DNA from: Nematostella vectensis
Lineage: Eukaryota; Cnidaria; Anthozoa; Actiniaria; Edwardsiidae
NCBI RefSeq assembly: GCF_932526225.1
Contig: NC_064044.1
Location: 5,606,747-5,670,746 of the forward strand
Direction of reading: 5' to 3'
DNA: 64,000 nt
The notes beneath the pieces were generated by a model that was given only the letters and a program-made list of their open reading frames with translations, searched no databases and was not told the DNA's origin. The stretch's first letter is position 1; every line of letters starts with the position of its first letter. The position numbers and the translations under genes are program-made. Positions 24,134 to 38,300 of the stretch are shown piece by piece.

Positions 24134-24384
24134 TTTAGCCGCATTATCACCAGTTTACTTCCGGTCGATAACCTAACAATATCCTGTTGTTTTTTTTAAC
24201 GGAAAACGCGAAAAATATTTCAAAATATTGAAAGCAGTGTGTCTATTGGAAGTTTGAGGATGTGATTGATAATTTAGAGCGGATGGCCTGTTAAATATCT
24301 CGGATTCTGATAGATTCTTTTGTCTTTTAACGGTTGAGGTTTCCGTCGGACCTCCGGAAGTAAACTGGTGACAATGCGGGTTTA
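24134..24384 (+). mobile_element. TTAA-type MITE, family A, copy 3
   Basis: It shares ends (AGCCGCATTATCACCAGTTT and reverse complement) and interior (GAAAGCAGTGTGTCTATTGG; TTTAGAGCGGATGGCCTGTT) with the copies at 3448-3697 and 6047-6301. The edge bases are worn. It starts 21 bases after the stop codon of the pseudouridine gene, so it probably forms part of that gene's 3' UTR. Confidence 0.85.
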
Positions 24385-24533
24385 TACAGGCGCGTTACCA
24401 GAATTTGTGAGGGGCAAGTGAGCAGTCAATTATATGATATGGAAAACGTGTAAGATTGATGACAAGAAATAATATCCCCCCTCTACGCGCGCGCACACAC
24501 ACACCCCTAGTCCCAAACCCTCACGCGCCTGTT

Positions 24534-24645
24534 TGAAGGGGCTATGCCATCCGTCGCGTATGGTCCAAAACATGTCGAATTCTTCATACCAGGTTATCGT
24601 TTACTAAACCGTGGCCCATGCCAAACTCGTGGCATAGCCCCTTTA
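24534..24645. mobile_element. Short TIR element, about 110 bp
   Basis: AAGGGGCTATGCCA at the left is mirrored by TGGCATAGCCCCTTT at the right. The interior is noncoding and partly palindromic around GGTTATCGTTTACTAAACCG. Confidence 0.6.
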
Positions 24646-27600
24646 ATAAACGATAGACAATTCCTCCATTGTTTATAAGGGTAAGGGAATATTTTCCAGG
24701 GAAACGAAAGGTCGTTTGGACAACAAACATTTTTCTATTATTCATAGAACCACAGAAAGCCCAACTTATAGTTTTTGTCTAATTCTTTTTTTTTTTTTTT
24801 GAAAAAAAAAAAATGAGCACCTCCACCTTATACATTAATAATGTGCCATAAGGTTTAGCTGTTCAATATATCCAAAAGTCCAAAGAGAGAATTAATATAA
24901 TTCCTTCTAATAGCTAGGTAAGTCTCGTGACTTACCATTTGACCATTTAATTGGTGAATTTCGTAGAAATCTCTAAAACAACGAAATGTGATCTTTGGTA
25001 AATGATAAAAAAAAAACGGAATAAAACAAACTAACTCGATATCTGTGGTGTTTTCAATCTACTAAATCCGTTCAGAAAATCGAAAGAGTACCGAAAAAGC
25101 AGTAAACTAGGAAAACTGAAAACTATGAGCTCTGCGAAAATTAGTTCAAATTAATAGGCATTTCTGAAATAACACCTCTTATCTGAATATAGTTAGCTCT
25201 GTATTTGTATTTGATGTAATGTGTTCGAAATTAAAGAAATCTTTTAAATTTACTATGGCTTAGAAATACATCATAGCAATGAGTGATTGGACGGGATTAA
25301 GGTATTTTTAAATAATATTTGGATTGACTTTTAGATTAAAAATCTCCGAACAGTTTGGAACAAGTAAAAGGCGAAAAAAGGCCCAAAATAAAATCGGCCA
25401 AAGAAAAATACGTTTAAGGAGATTCAGGCTTATTCTTATTTAGTATAATGGTAATAAATATTTATGTATTGTTATCTGTTGTACGAAGTATTTTCTGTTT
25501 ATTTGTGCACATCAAAAACTACGAGTTTTAATTAAAAAACGCTGCGATGTTCTCATTGACGCCTAAACATACGTATCAATGCCTGAAACTCAACAGGCTA
25601 TGCATAATGCATCAAAAATTATTGCAACCACCCGAGAAAACATAATATTTATCGTTAAAACTGCAATTATTCGCAGACCTTGGCCTTGATGAGTTATCAA
25701 GTTTTAGATATTGAAATATTCATTGTTTTCATTTTTTTTTTGCTCACCTTAAAGCAGGCGTGTTTAGTCAACATATTCAATTTTCAATAAAAATTTAAGT
25801 TGTTATTATCATAATTATTTCAAAATGTTTTTTTTTTCTTTGCATCGGTTTGATATTCTAACGATAAACTTGTCTGGAGAGGAAGAAAAACTTTAAGCTT
25901 TTTAAACGCATTGCTAATTTCCTTATCTTACCCACTAGGAGCTTTCGTCGACAATTGAGATACATTAGCTTGCACGAAATCACTTTTAAACTTGACCACG
26001 ACCCCACAAACGATTTCTAAATATTTTCTACACTGCATAATGATCAGGGATATGTGTTTTCTTGTGTTCATAATGATGAGCGATTTGTGTTTCCTTACAA
26101 TTTAAGGTGAAGGGAAATTATTCACATTTTCGGCATCCACTTTATTTGTTCATGCGGTTTCTCGTAGAGTTAATGAATCGGCAGTATTTTTATGCGGTAA
26201 AACAATACATTTGCCTTAATCCTTCGTCTAAGTTCACAACTTTTTTGAAGGAATTGTGATTAATCAAGACTGTTGAATGGTAGAGAGCAATAGGAGAGAG
26301 ACTTTTGAGTTGAGAACATTAAATGGAGTCCAACACCCTGGCTTGGCCTCGAGGACTGACAATATAGAATATATCAACTCGGTAAGTGGAATTTGAATCG
26401 TTTAACGTCCTGATATAACTTGGTGTGAAAATATAAAATAGCTAGTATTGTTTTACGGCAGCTCATTGTACTCTTTATTGACTGGATTTTTTTCAGGGCT
26501 CTTTGAATCGCCTAGTCTTATTTTCGGCAAAAAATGTATATTGCATGTTTTAACCTATTTCCTAAAAACAAAGACATGGAGTTATGTATTTGAAGAAGAA
26601 AGAATATTCATTTGTCTTAGCGGTCGCTCCAAGTTGCCGGCATTTTTTATAATGGTGGGTTATTGATGATTAAGAAATTCTGCTCGTTTCCAGGCTTTTT
26701 TAGGTCAATCACTCTTAATGATGTATGCGCATGCGCGTACTCGGACAAAATAAGCTCACAACCATTTGCGAAATTGTTCGAGTAAAGCTATAAATTAATT
26801 AAGTCGCTGTTTTCACATAGTGTAAAGCTTTAAAACCATTGTATAAAAGAGTACATGTTTGTTTGCCATTTAAGGAGTCTTTTATAAAATTAATAGTCTA
26901 GTTTGCTCCAGTTTTTTTTTTTTGTTGTTAAAAGTAAAACAGTTCGCCGGTAAAACGTCACAATTTTGAAGGAAAAAGGGCTGATTAAACCGCGCGGTAC
27001 GACCTTGTCTTCGACCTCGATCGCATAGGGTAAACCTGGGAGCTAGGTTGGCGGCGGAATACTGATCAAGGCTGAATAACGTAAACTTGGATAGGAACAT
27101 AGGGGTTTGAATGCACGATAGCTCCTTATCAGCGGGGACAACTTTAATTAGTTAGAATCTTGTCAGATTTAATGAAGAAATACATGTGTTGTGCCGAAGC
27201 TAGTGCAATTGAAAATTAGCGCAATTGTCTCTTGAAATTCGTTAATGGAGATAATTCCTAAAAGTGGTTCCATTTATTTTATTTGTTCGTCGCTTTTGAT
27301 ATGAAGTAATAAAACTTTAAATTAAGAAGTTCTGAAAAATAACAGTACCTGTATCAATTTCAAACTCGGTATTTTAATTTACTCGTCCTCTTTCTACCAA
27401 TAGAAACATGTTGGGCTCTTGCTCCCTTCAAATTGATAAATAACTTTAAACATACGACCTTTGTTTTGGTTTTCTTGCCACTAGTAGCACTCTAGCCCTA
27501 TCGTATACCCGTAATACTATATAACTTCATCTGCTCAGTTGGGCATGTTCTTATGCCAGTCGATAAACCTGAGCGAATGCCAGCATGATTCTAATTTACT

Positions 27601-29079
27601 AGCACGAGGTCTCAGCACGCGCCCTTTATTCATTATAGCGCAATATTAGTATTTCTCCATACGTGCCAGACAAAGAACCGTGCATCCGTTCGCGAGGCTA
27701 CATATTTCTGGTACGAGACTATTTCTTTGCTTAGCAAAAGTCAGATAGGTATGTATGCAAACCTTTATCAACTTTCCCACTATTTAGCTAAACTAAAACG
27801 ACTCGCATTGCCATGGGTTTGAGATTTTTTAAATTTGGATGTATTCTATGTGCTATTGTTTCACAAAAGTGTATGAAGATATTTTGTTCCTCCTTACCAA
27901 GCCTGGGCTGCTACCCGAGTGTTTTCGTTGTCCATGGCGACTTGTGTTTTTTGGTCAATGGTATTTAGTTTCCCTTATTTGTTTTTTTTCGCATAACGTA
28001 AAACCAACCAGCTCGAAGGATGCAGTGTTTGACATAGCAGGGAGCACGGTTCATCTCCCTTTTATAGATATAAATTCAAATGTTTAATTTAGAAGCCTCT
28101 TTCTGCACCGGGGATTCCAATGAACCCCGAAATATCAAGGCTTCGAGGTAGACCGGTACTTCTCTATAGAAAAGTTTTTTTTTATTTTTTATCGTTATTA
28201 TCAACTATAACTAATGGAGATTTTTTCCTTAGAATTTATTAGACAAAATACCGGTAGCAAACCCATACAACTTTACAAAACCCTCGTGCTTCAAGGCCAA
28301 GCGTACTTCACGACCACCTTTGTAATTCCGCGTATTGGTGACTGTAGAGTAGTGTTTCAAGCTTGAAGCTCGGGCCTTAGCAGACAACAGATACACTCCC
28401 TTTTGATTTTCTACGACAAACTATATCCACGATAATTACACATTTCTTGGCTTACTGGTACGTGGTCTCAGCGCTTTCCGTTTTCAAATACCCCAACATC
28501 CTGTAACCCAATAACATATTACTGCTATAGAATAATGCAAAGGGAAGGCTCCAACGCCCCCCCCCCCCCCCCCCCCCCCCCGGGCTCCAACGGCAATCGC
28601 CCATACCCCGATTACGAATGTGTTATCACAAATCCCAAAGCAGACATCGATTTCTGTGGTTGGAGCAGGCAAAGAATAGCCTGACGCCTCGTTGAAGCTA
28701 AACACCATAATACCCAACAAATTCGATCGTTAAATTTACCCATCCTTCATGGGATAATGAGGGAACCTTTCGGGTGTATATAAGGCGTGTTTCCAGTATT
28801 TCCTTGGGTTCCTTTGACGGCTGTTCGAAAAAGAAATGACCCAATTTTTGCGGCCAAGAGGGAGGGGGGGGGGGGGGGGGGTAGGGACCGTGCAAGCTGC
28901 GAGTCAATGCCCTTTTCTGACTAACTGAAAGGACTGCTATATATGTATCAGGAGATGACTGGGCAACCACGAAACAGGCTTGTAGAGATGAAACGGTAGT
29001 TCGCGTGTTTTTTTCCTACAAACCAAGATATATATATACATATATATACTGTGGCCCTAAATAAACAGCATTCGCCAAT

Positions 29080-29330
29080 GTCGAAGTGTGTGTTTATAGG
29101 AACGGGCCAATTACGCCGCCATTTTATGCTCCCGCTCAATGCCGAGTCACACAAAGAATCCATTTTTTATCGGCTAATTCAAGCAAATAACTGAGAAAGT
29201 TTAATCAAATATCATTAGTAAAGTATCAGACTTCAATCGTGGATAGTTATTTTGAAAATTTCTTGCAAATAAACCGTTGTATTTTCAATTATAAAAATAG
29301 CAAAGGAGAAGCTGATCGACATTCCTTAAA
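29080..29330 (-). repeat. Dispersed repeat family B, copy 1
   Basis: In reverse complement it shares GAGCATAAAATGGCGGCGT, TTGCTTGAATTAGCCGAT and TTGAAAATACAACGGTTTA-like blocks with the regions at 48830-49080 and 59820-59940. No coding content was seen. Confidence 0.55.
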
Positions 29331-32330
29331 CCTGTAACAAAGATTTTTGGCATTGGGGGTCAGCATGCTCGACAGCACCTCGGCATATTGAGTGTGTCTA
29401 AGGAAACCCTAGATACAAATTCTAGTATATGAGCATTACTTTAAATTAAACAAAAATATTGTCAGCTACCTTTTCAGAAATTCCCACGACTCTGTCCCTG
29501 ATCTGATAGCCGATGTCAAAAGTCTTATTACGGAAGCCCATGAGTGCTTAATTTGATCAGTTTAAAGATACGAATTGCTACCGCACGTTTTATGTGATGG
29601 AAAGTTCTCGCTGTATATAATTGGAAGTAGCCCCACTTGTGTGAAATTAGTTTTATCTTTAGTTTCATTTATTTAATCGTTCTATTTATGTTAGTTATTC
29701 CTTCCACCTTTCCTTGGAACATACTTCATAGAAGCAAGTGATATGTCTTCTTTGTTCATTAATATTTATACCATGGACTTTTTCTTTTCATATCATGTTT
29801 TCCAACTGTAATCGTCTACATATTGCAAAATCTTATAAGACGCCTAGTATAAAAAAAAACTAACGACTTAACATGAAGTTTTACATTTATATTTAAAGTG
29901 CAGATTTTTTCCCCGCTTGGCTGGAAGATAGTCTCTCTCGAGCAAAACTCGGTATGCGTTATCATGGCATGTACGGACTAGACGCGCATAGCTGATGAAA
30001 GCATATACCTATGTGTAAAACGGTTGCGTAAGTTCGACCGTTGAACCCGAATTTCTTTTTTTATAAAGCTTTATTTGACAGAAAAGGAACATAAAGGAAT
30101 CCCTAGTAGAGTTTTGCGTTTATTTAGTGGCAGTTTTGCTCTGGCTAGTTTATACCCGATAATAAAATGCTGTGCTGCTATATTTCATTGAGGGCTTGTC
30201 ATTTTCATATTTAGAATTTGTACTTCAAAAATGCGAAACATTGGCATGCAACACTCTTTCGAAAAAAAAAAACATGACGTGTTAACGTACTTAGGCGGAC
30301 TTGAATCTCCGTTTAGAAAAGAGCAAAACACCAAGTGTCTACGACGAAAGGTCTCGAAAGACAGACGTCATACATTTTTATACAGAGAATAAGACCCTTT
30401 AAAGAATCATCTGATGTGTCCTATATCTTTGATGACTAGAACGTACCGCCGAGATGTCACCAAACTTGTAACTTAATGCTTAGGGACTTGAAGTTAAACC
30501 CCAAAGAACGCTGGGTTTCTGCACATGCGTATTTGCAATAAAATTCGGATTCAAAAAGGAGCCAAAAAGAGAAAAAAAAACATCAAAGAAATTTATACCA
30601 CCGTCAATTGAAAATCCGGTAAAAGGGAATTAGTGCTTTCCTCTCGAATTATGAAAATAAATTGTGTCATCTGTTGCACACAAATCAGCACTATCTAATT
30701 TAAAAATAAGAAAATTAGCTTCCATATCACACCTACTCGTGGGTATCCTCTTAGCTGAAAAGAGAGGTCACGTACGCGTACAAACTGTTTGCATATTGCG
30801 CTGAGGACGCCGAAAATATACCGCTCAATAATTGACAAGGAAAGATCGCACCCGGAAACTACTACATGAAGTCTGCGAGACACTCCTGTGAGGCGAAGCG
30901 GTGAAATCTCACGTCCGATGTTACAAAGTTTACAGTTAGAATTTCCTGATGCAGTTTGAAAAGAAAGGAAAATTTTGTCTGATCCCGGAGAAAAAAGGGT
31001 CTCACTACGAAAGTAAGATTTGAGATTTTTGGGTCTCGTTATGTTATGTTATGTTGAAATAAAAGGTGATAAAAAATAATTCCTTGAAAACCACCTAATA
31101 CATTGGAAGTTTGTAAATTATGAAGTTAAAAGCGGTGGAACGGCGTTTGGTGTTAACCGAAAGTTGATAATTTAGAATTCATTTTTTCTACCAGTCTAAA
31201 GAACAAAGTAATTTCTGAGAAAGGATCTCCATTCCCAACGATTGTTCGCTGTATTTTGCCAGTGCTCGCATTGACGCTAATACTTGTCAAGTTCCTTTGT
31301 TGGAAATGTTATAACGGGATAAAAGGGGCAAAAAGAACGAACTTTAAAAAGACGTTCTTTTTCCAAAAGTTTCGCTCAGAGATTGTCCTGAAATCGAGTA
31401 GCAGAGGTGCCGAAGCCCGTATCTTTCCAATCTATCATCAAGCAGACTATCGCTCGGTCAGCCCCTCTGGCGTCTATGCATTTTTTTTTTCTTTCATCCC
31501 CTCGTAAAAGGTCAAATGCCCAAGTCATAGAAACAAGATACCTATATTGAGTATCCACGTTGTTTTCGTATCCTGCTGGGGTCAGAAAAAAAAAAACTTG
31601 AAGCTCATCTGAATTCCCAGACATCCCAATCAGCACAATTCCCCCTTGACTTGCCATCACTGTTCTAACTTCTGACAAATGTGCTTCAAATCATCACAAA
31701 CTTCAGGGTAATGTTTACTTTGTAGCCTAGATGACTTCCGGAAATATTTTCTTTGATATTCTCGCCTGACGTTGAAAGGTAGGGTTTCCTTTTTCGGGGT
31801 TTTTATTCGACGTCACGGAAAGTCATACGTTTAAGCGGTCGCTTTAACTTCGTGAAACCCAGTGTAGTTGAAGCACCGCGAAGGTTAGGCCGGCGTGCTT
31901 CGGAGTTCTTCGCCTTTCGTTAGCCATCACAAGGCCGCAACGTGGAAATTGGTACGATGTTTGCCTTAATTAAACTACACTTATAGTTAATTGAATAGGG
32001 CATTTATATTTGATCAATCCTGTAAAATTTGATTGACCATAAAACGTTTGATTGGACTACCTAAGAGTTTTTATACACAATTGTCTATTCGCATCCGAAA
32101 TGATTGCACCATTCTAGTAAGACTTTTAAACTGTGTGTTTAATATTTTGAATCCCTAATCCATTCATAATCGAAGTTGCGGATTATTTTAATGGTTCATT
32201 TGTAAACTAGAGTATTAGCATATTATTAATTTGAGCTGAACAATGCTTCTGTCTTGAAATTCCCTCACAGAAATTTGAGTTTCGCCAAGAACGCTCCGTC
32301 GCGGGCGAAGTGAGAGAAGTTCGGTTCATC

Positions 32331-35300
32331 ATGGCCGGGACTTCACTGAAGAGCATAGCGATACTCGTCCTTGTTATTCTATGCTTGTTATGGCAGACTT
32401 CAGGCTTTAAAAGAGAACGACAACGTCATGGAAAATCTCGGCGAAAACCTAATATAATCTTCATCATGACTGATGATCAGGACACTGAACTTGGCTCTAT
32501 GGATGTTATGAACAAGACACGGGAGATTTTCAAAGGAGGTACACAGTTTGTGAATGCATTTGTGACTTCTCCGATATGTTGTCCTTCGAGATCTTCGATT
32601 CTTACCGGAATGTATGCACACAATCACAACGTGCTGACCAACAACGTGAACTGCTCGTCTTTGAGCTGGAGAAGAGGTCCAGAGAAAAGAAACTTCGCAA
32701 GATACGTTGCGGAAGCTGGTTATCAGACAGGTAAGTTCAACCCTGAACACGAACGGTCAAATTGTTTACCAGCAACTTTAGAGTGCAAATATTCATAATG
32801 TCTGGCACGCTAGGGACATATTAATTAGTCTTTTATTGAGTGTTAAGATGATAACGACAGCAAACAAGCAACCAGATGAATAAAAACCAAAGCGCTCGTT
32901 ATAGTTATTATCCAAATTCCTGAACTCGCTGTGGGAAATTTTAAATGAATTTTCAAGTTGTGTGTCCAGCGAGATGCAGACTTTGATAAACAATGTCAAA
33001 TTTTTTTGATCATCATCATCTTCAGAACACTGGGCTACCCCAAATAACCCTTTGACCCAAGTGGCACAAGTATGCCTCTCTATACCTCCACAAAGACGAA
33101 TTATGCCCACCGAATGAGCTGCTAATTGAGAAGTTTACTACTTCCTCAGATAGGGCCATAATCCTAGATTATACCCTCCCGATTGGTCAAAAGTAGAGTA
33201 TTGGACCAGTTTTTGCATATTCAGCATTTTTATCTTAGACTAGAAAAGACAAGTCCCACGCTCTCTCATATCGATAATACAGCCCATGTCGAGATATCCA
33301 AAGATTTGCTTTTTCTTTGGTTTTCTATTTACAGGAAACAAGATACCTAACGATTGGCGTTTCTTTTGGTGTTAAGCGTTTAATCCGTGATAAAACTGTA
33401 GTTTCTTTTTTGAATAGCTTTGGAATGTTTTCGACCACCATCATTCATCAGCATGTGGGGTAAAAGCTGGCGCCGAATATATCTTCGGCTCCATATGAAC
33501 TGAAAAATTTTAATGTTTACTAATAGGTATGCTTAAAAAAGAAACGCCAAAAATGGTTTGGCATAAGCATACAGTAGGGTTTCACGAATTGTATTTTCCC
33601 CACCAACTTGATGTGTATCACAAAAATATTTCCTTCGACATATTTTAGAGGTAGTTTTTATTTTTATTTTTTTGTTTCCCTGTCAAAATTAAGCTAAAAA
33701 TAATTGTCTTTAGGACACACATGTTAAAAGGGGTGAACAAAAGAAAAAAAAACATTTAACCGAGCAAAGAATGCCATTATTATGTGATGCCGTATGACAG
33801 TATTTTTTGTTGATTTCCCTAGCCACTGCCAATAAAACTCCAAGAAGTCTCTATGTTTTTAGTGATGTGACCATTTATGTTTGTTTGTTTTTTTACTAAA
33901 AGCCAGCAATCGAAGAACTAAAAAATTCGAAAATCGATCTTAAAATAAGTATTCTATAGGAAACTAAATATGAGCATTGTTCTTTTGTATTTGCCTTTAT
34001 TCAACCTGTTTTGGTTCATCGATAGTGCCTAAATGAGTGGTAATTATTTAGGTTTTATTTTATGGAAATAGTGTAAGCACATTAATATCATGCCAATGTT
34101 TACAAAACCCATTTGCCGGCGCAATCAATGATCCTAAAGATGAGCTGTTTAGCCAAAACAATTGTAGTACGTCACCTTAAGGTTACTCCTATCAAATGCT
34201 GGCCTGGAAGTAGCTAAACGTGATAAATGTAATATCATCACAGGCACCCCCGGGGACCCAGGGCGTACTGAGCGGAAACGAGCGCTGAGCGTACGAGGGC
34301 GAGCTGGAAGCGGACGAGCGCGCGTCGTTACACTCAGCGCTCGTTTCCGAAATCTCAGCCGTGTGTCCATCCTCGGGGACCCAGGGCGTACTGAGCGGAA
34401 ACGAGCGCTGAGCGTAACGAGCGCGAGCCGGAAGCGGACGAGCGCGCCGCGGGGGAGGAAGGAGAAAAGGAAAGAAGAAAAAAAACGTCTTTTCCCCTCT
34501 CTTCATTCTCCCTCTTTCTCACCCCGCGGCGCTCGTCTGGCGTTATGCTTGTTTACTCTCAGTACGCCCTGGGTCCCCGAGGATGCATTACAGGAAGCCA
34601 AAGCTCAAGTTTTGGAGTTTTGGTGTTGCTTGTGAGAAATTCACAATAAAAACACACGAGAATCATCGAGCTCATAAAAATGGTAATTGTATTTATCTCT
34701 GTAAAGTTGTAGAGGTAGCTGATTTTTGCGACACTTCACAGAGGGAATAACAATTATCACCTATTACATCTCGGTGCAGTCTTGAGTGATTTTAGTGTGA
34801 GTCTCGAACAAATGTGAGCTTGAGCTGTGACATTATTAGGCTGATTTTCAGTCATACCAAAATAACTATCCCTTATTTCATGTTCTAAAAATGTTTTGAC
34901 AAAATATTCTTAATATTGAAAGGATGATTTACATCTTTCAAAAGAAAATACCAGCCCATACTTTTCTTTTTTTGTTTTTCAGACAGCAAAAAAATTTCAA
35001 AGTCAAACCTTGAACAATGGAAATATGTATTGAAACGTTTGGTTTGACCAATCACATGTTTGAATTGCAAACAGTCAACTGAATTGTCGCTTGTGATTCG
35101 TCAAAAGAAAATAAACATTCCAAGGATATTTTTGGTGCTCACGGTTTTACCACAAAGAGCAACTTTTACATTTTATGTTGTATTGTGTTGTGGAATCCAA
35201 TAGGTATATAACATATGGAAGAATTCGAGGAGAAATGAGCTAATGACGCTATTTTCCAATACGTTCTAATTTTTGTAAGCTCGAAAAGTTTTCTGAGCTC

Positions 35301-38300
35301 GAAAATGTCCCGTACGTAAAAACATATCAGCATTCATTGTCAGACTTTTCAAAATTTACATTTCAAATTAGAACAAATTTTTAAAAACGCCGTAAGAATA
35401 CGTTATGGTACAACTATCAAAGTAACAAAATTTTACCGAGCTCATCAAGGATAAAAAAAATAATTATTAAGGGCAAAGGACCCTGGTAAAGAGAGACTGC
35501 ACGTGAAAATGTATTCCAGATGTTTTCCAACATATTTCCACATCCTCCACAAAACCACACAAGGGCCTCAGAGGTTTTGATATACATTTTGTAAGAAAGT
35601 CCAGCCCGAGATTTCACCAAATTTCAAGAACATGCGAAGAACGTGACGAAGCTCTGATAACAGAACAATTTTCTCTTTTTTTTCAGTCCTGATGCGTTAT
35701 AAAAGGCAGAATCAAATTGTGGTCATAGTAACAACCTTATTATTGCTATTGATCATTAGTTTGATTCTTTTCCTTACAATTCACTGGGTATTATATTCTT
35801 ATATACACTAAAATATAAGAACATTGTTAAGAAGATATTTAGCCTCAAAATTTTCCAAAAAAAAAAACGGCCCAGCCTCAACTGAAAATTAAGCTAGACG
35901 TTCTTATAAAAAAAGAGTGTAATTGTATTTACTTCTAATTATAAGAGTGTATAAAATGCAAGTAAAACAGATTTCGTTAATAATTTCCAAAAAGTTAGAA
36001 CGATGTAAATATGAATGCAAAATGTGTTATACGACATTTTGCGCTTTCTAAAACTCACAGCAAAACAAATCCTATCTGCTTTGCAGCCGCTCACAAGCTT
36101 GTGGGGAAGGCGTGCGTGACGTCACTAAGAGCGGCAGTAAACAAATTAAAAAACTCCCTGACGTCTGAAAATTTGGCCCAACCACTCAGTTAATAAGCTA
36201 AGGGGGGAGGGATGGGGTATTTAATTCGATATCCACGATCACAATAGCAGCTGCTTTTAGGACTATCACAAAGGTCTTTCAAAAATCGTCTAGCTGCTCT
36301 TTGGATTAGCATTCTTTCATGGCGATTTCGATTTCCGGTTTTTGCGGTCCTGTCAAATAACGCACTGTCATCACATCGTTAGAGACGAACTTTGACTCCT
36401 TTTGTAAGCCAAACCACAGGTCATGATTCCAAAATAAATAAATTCTTACTGTTACCGTGACAACAGCACGCTCGAAACTCTGGAACCTGGGTATTAAAAT
36501 CATGACTAGTTTTTCGAATGCCATTTGTCGGTGCAATCAGTAATCCTTTATGTGTTTTGATGTTTTTTTTTTTATCCTAATCGCTGAAAATTTCAGAGAA
36601 CAATGTTTGAAGCTTAGCGTCTTCCAGTCTAATATGGTATTATATTTGCTGCTGTTCTTGTTTAGCTTATTATTTTGTAAACAGTATCAATAAGATAGTA
36701 TTATTTTAACAATATACTTGTTATCCCTCCTTTCTCTTCTCCCCCCCCCCCCCCCCCCCCCCACCAACCCCCTTCATCTGCCCCGTTTCGCTGACCTCGT
36801 CGACCTGTTTCTTTTTGTTCTCTAGGCTATTTCGGTAAATATCTGAATGCATACGATGGGAGCTACATCCCCTATGGCTGGCATCGATGGGCTGGTCTTA
36901 TCCGGAACTCTCGCTTCTACAACTACGTTCTACGACACAACACATTCTACAAGAAACACCAAAATAATTACGAGAACGATTACTTCACGAACGTCATCAC
37001 AGATCATGCCATCTCTTTTTTCAAAAATTCCAAAGCGCGAAAACCCGACCGACCGATTATGATGGTTGTGAGTCACTCTGCGCCGCATGGACCTGAGGAC
37101 GGAGCGCCACAATACCAGGATCATTTCCCCAATGCGACGGCACCAAGGTGGGGCAAACACGTTGTAAACCACAGGGTACCCTAGCCTACTCAGGTGTCTC
37201 TAGTGTTTTAGGTCTTTTATTGGGAAAAAGGTTTATTTTTTTTATTTCGGGCTTCTTGTGACGTGATCAAGAAATAACGGGGGGCTGGGAGTAATGGATA
37301 TCCCCCTCCCCTCTTCCGGCTTCCGGTTCAACTCGCCCTTAGTTCCCTGTCTTCCATGAATAGTACTACAGGAAAGCCCAATTTATAAAAATATTGAAAA
37401 AGTCCCAAAACAATCGAAATGCCTGCGGAGGAGGCTAAGGCCTATCCTGTTTTGTCTAAGGTAGCCAGCCCTTATTAACATGACGCAATTAAGGTTGGGT
37501 GAACACAGAGTAAACAAAGCTTAGCTTTTTTCTTCCTTTGATAGCCAAGACAATGGGTAAAGAGATGATGTTATGAAGTGGGGGTTCACGAAGTGCTGTT
37601 ACATATAAAGAAACCGTTTTAGGGGTCTGGTACCGAGCAATTTTAGTTTATTTTCAGAGGCTTTCTCCATTGATTAAAGATGGTCACAGTCACTGTTTTT
37701 CTCTTCTGAATACAATTCATAAAGTTTGCGAAGCACCTGCGGTACGCCAGCCTTAAAAAATGATAAGAATCGTGCAGGATTTCAAAATAAGGAATATATT
37801 AGTTTCCTGATATGGAACGGTCGCCATCTTGGGTATATGCTGCGCAGGGGGAGGGGGAGAGTTTTTTTTCCTATCGGGGTTGACTCTAAGTGATATCTGT
37901 ATGATAACTGCTGGGGTTAGCTTGACAAGAATTATGCACGGTTCTCCTGTGTCCACAGGACTCCTAACTGGAATTTTACTTCGCCTGACAAGCACTGGAT
38001 CGTTCGAGTAACGCCACCTATGACGCAACAAAAGTCGGATTTCTCTGACATGCTCCAGCGCAAACGACTACAGACTCTACTCTCCGTGGACGACAATATT
38101 CAGGTAATGATATACATAGAAAGACTACAGACTCTACTCTCCGTGGATGACAATATTCAGGTAATGATATACATAGAAAGACTACAGACTCTACTCTCCG
38201 TGGATGACAATATTCAGGTAATGATATACATAGAAAGACTACAGACTCTACTCTCCGTGGATGACAGTATTCAGGTGACGATATAACTAGAAAGACTACA

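Larger units (their letters stand above)
24114..32330. other. Intergenic region of about 8 kb, no gene recognised
   Basis: It contains the probable 3' UTR of the pseudouridine gene (an AATAAA lies near 24645), two TIR elements near its start, a CA/poly-C run near 24490, long C and G homopolymers near 28557-28580 and 28862-28880, and a dispersed repeat near 29080-29330. Open frames here are short, unconserved in appearance and lack supporting splice sites. A CpG-richer stretch at about 31730-31950 and a good acceptor at 32269-32270 (CCCTCACAG) suggest a noncoding first exon and promoter for SULF within the last kilobase. Confidence 0.5.

Noticed and set aside
28484-28970. Minus-strand open frames near 28484-28970
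   Set aside because: They are interrupted by long G and C homopolymers, low in complexity, and have no recognisable domain or splice support.
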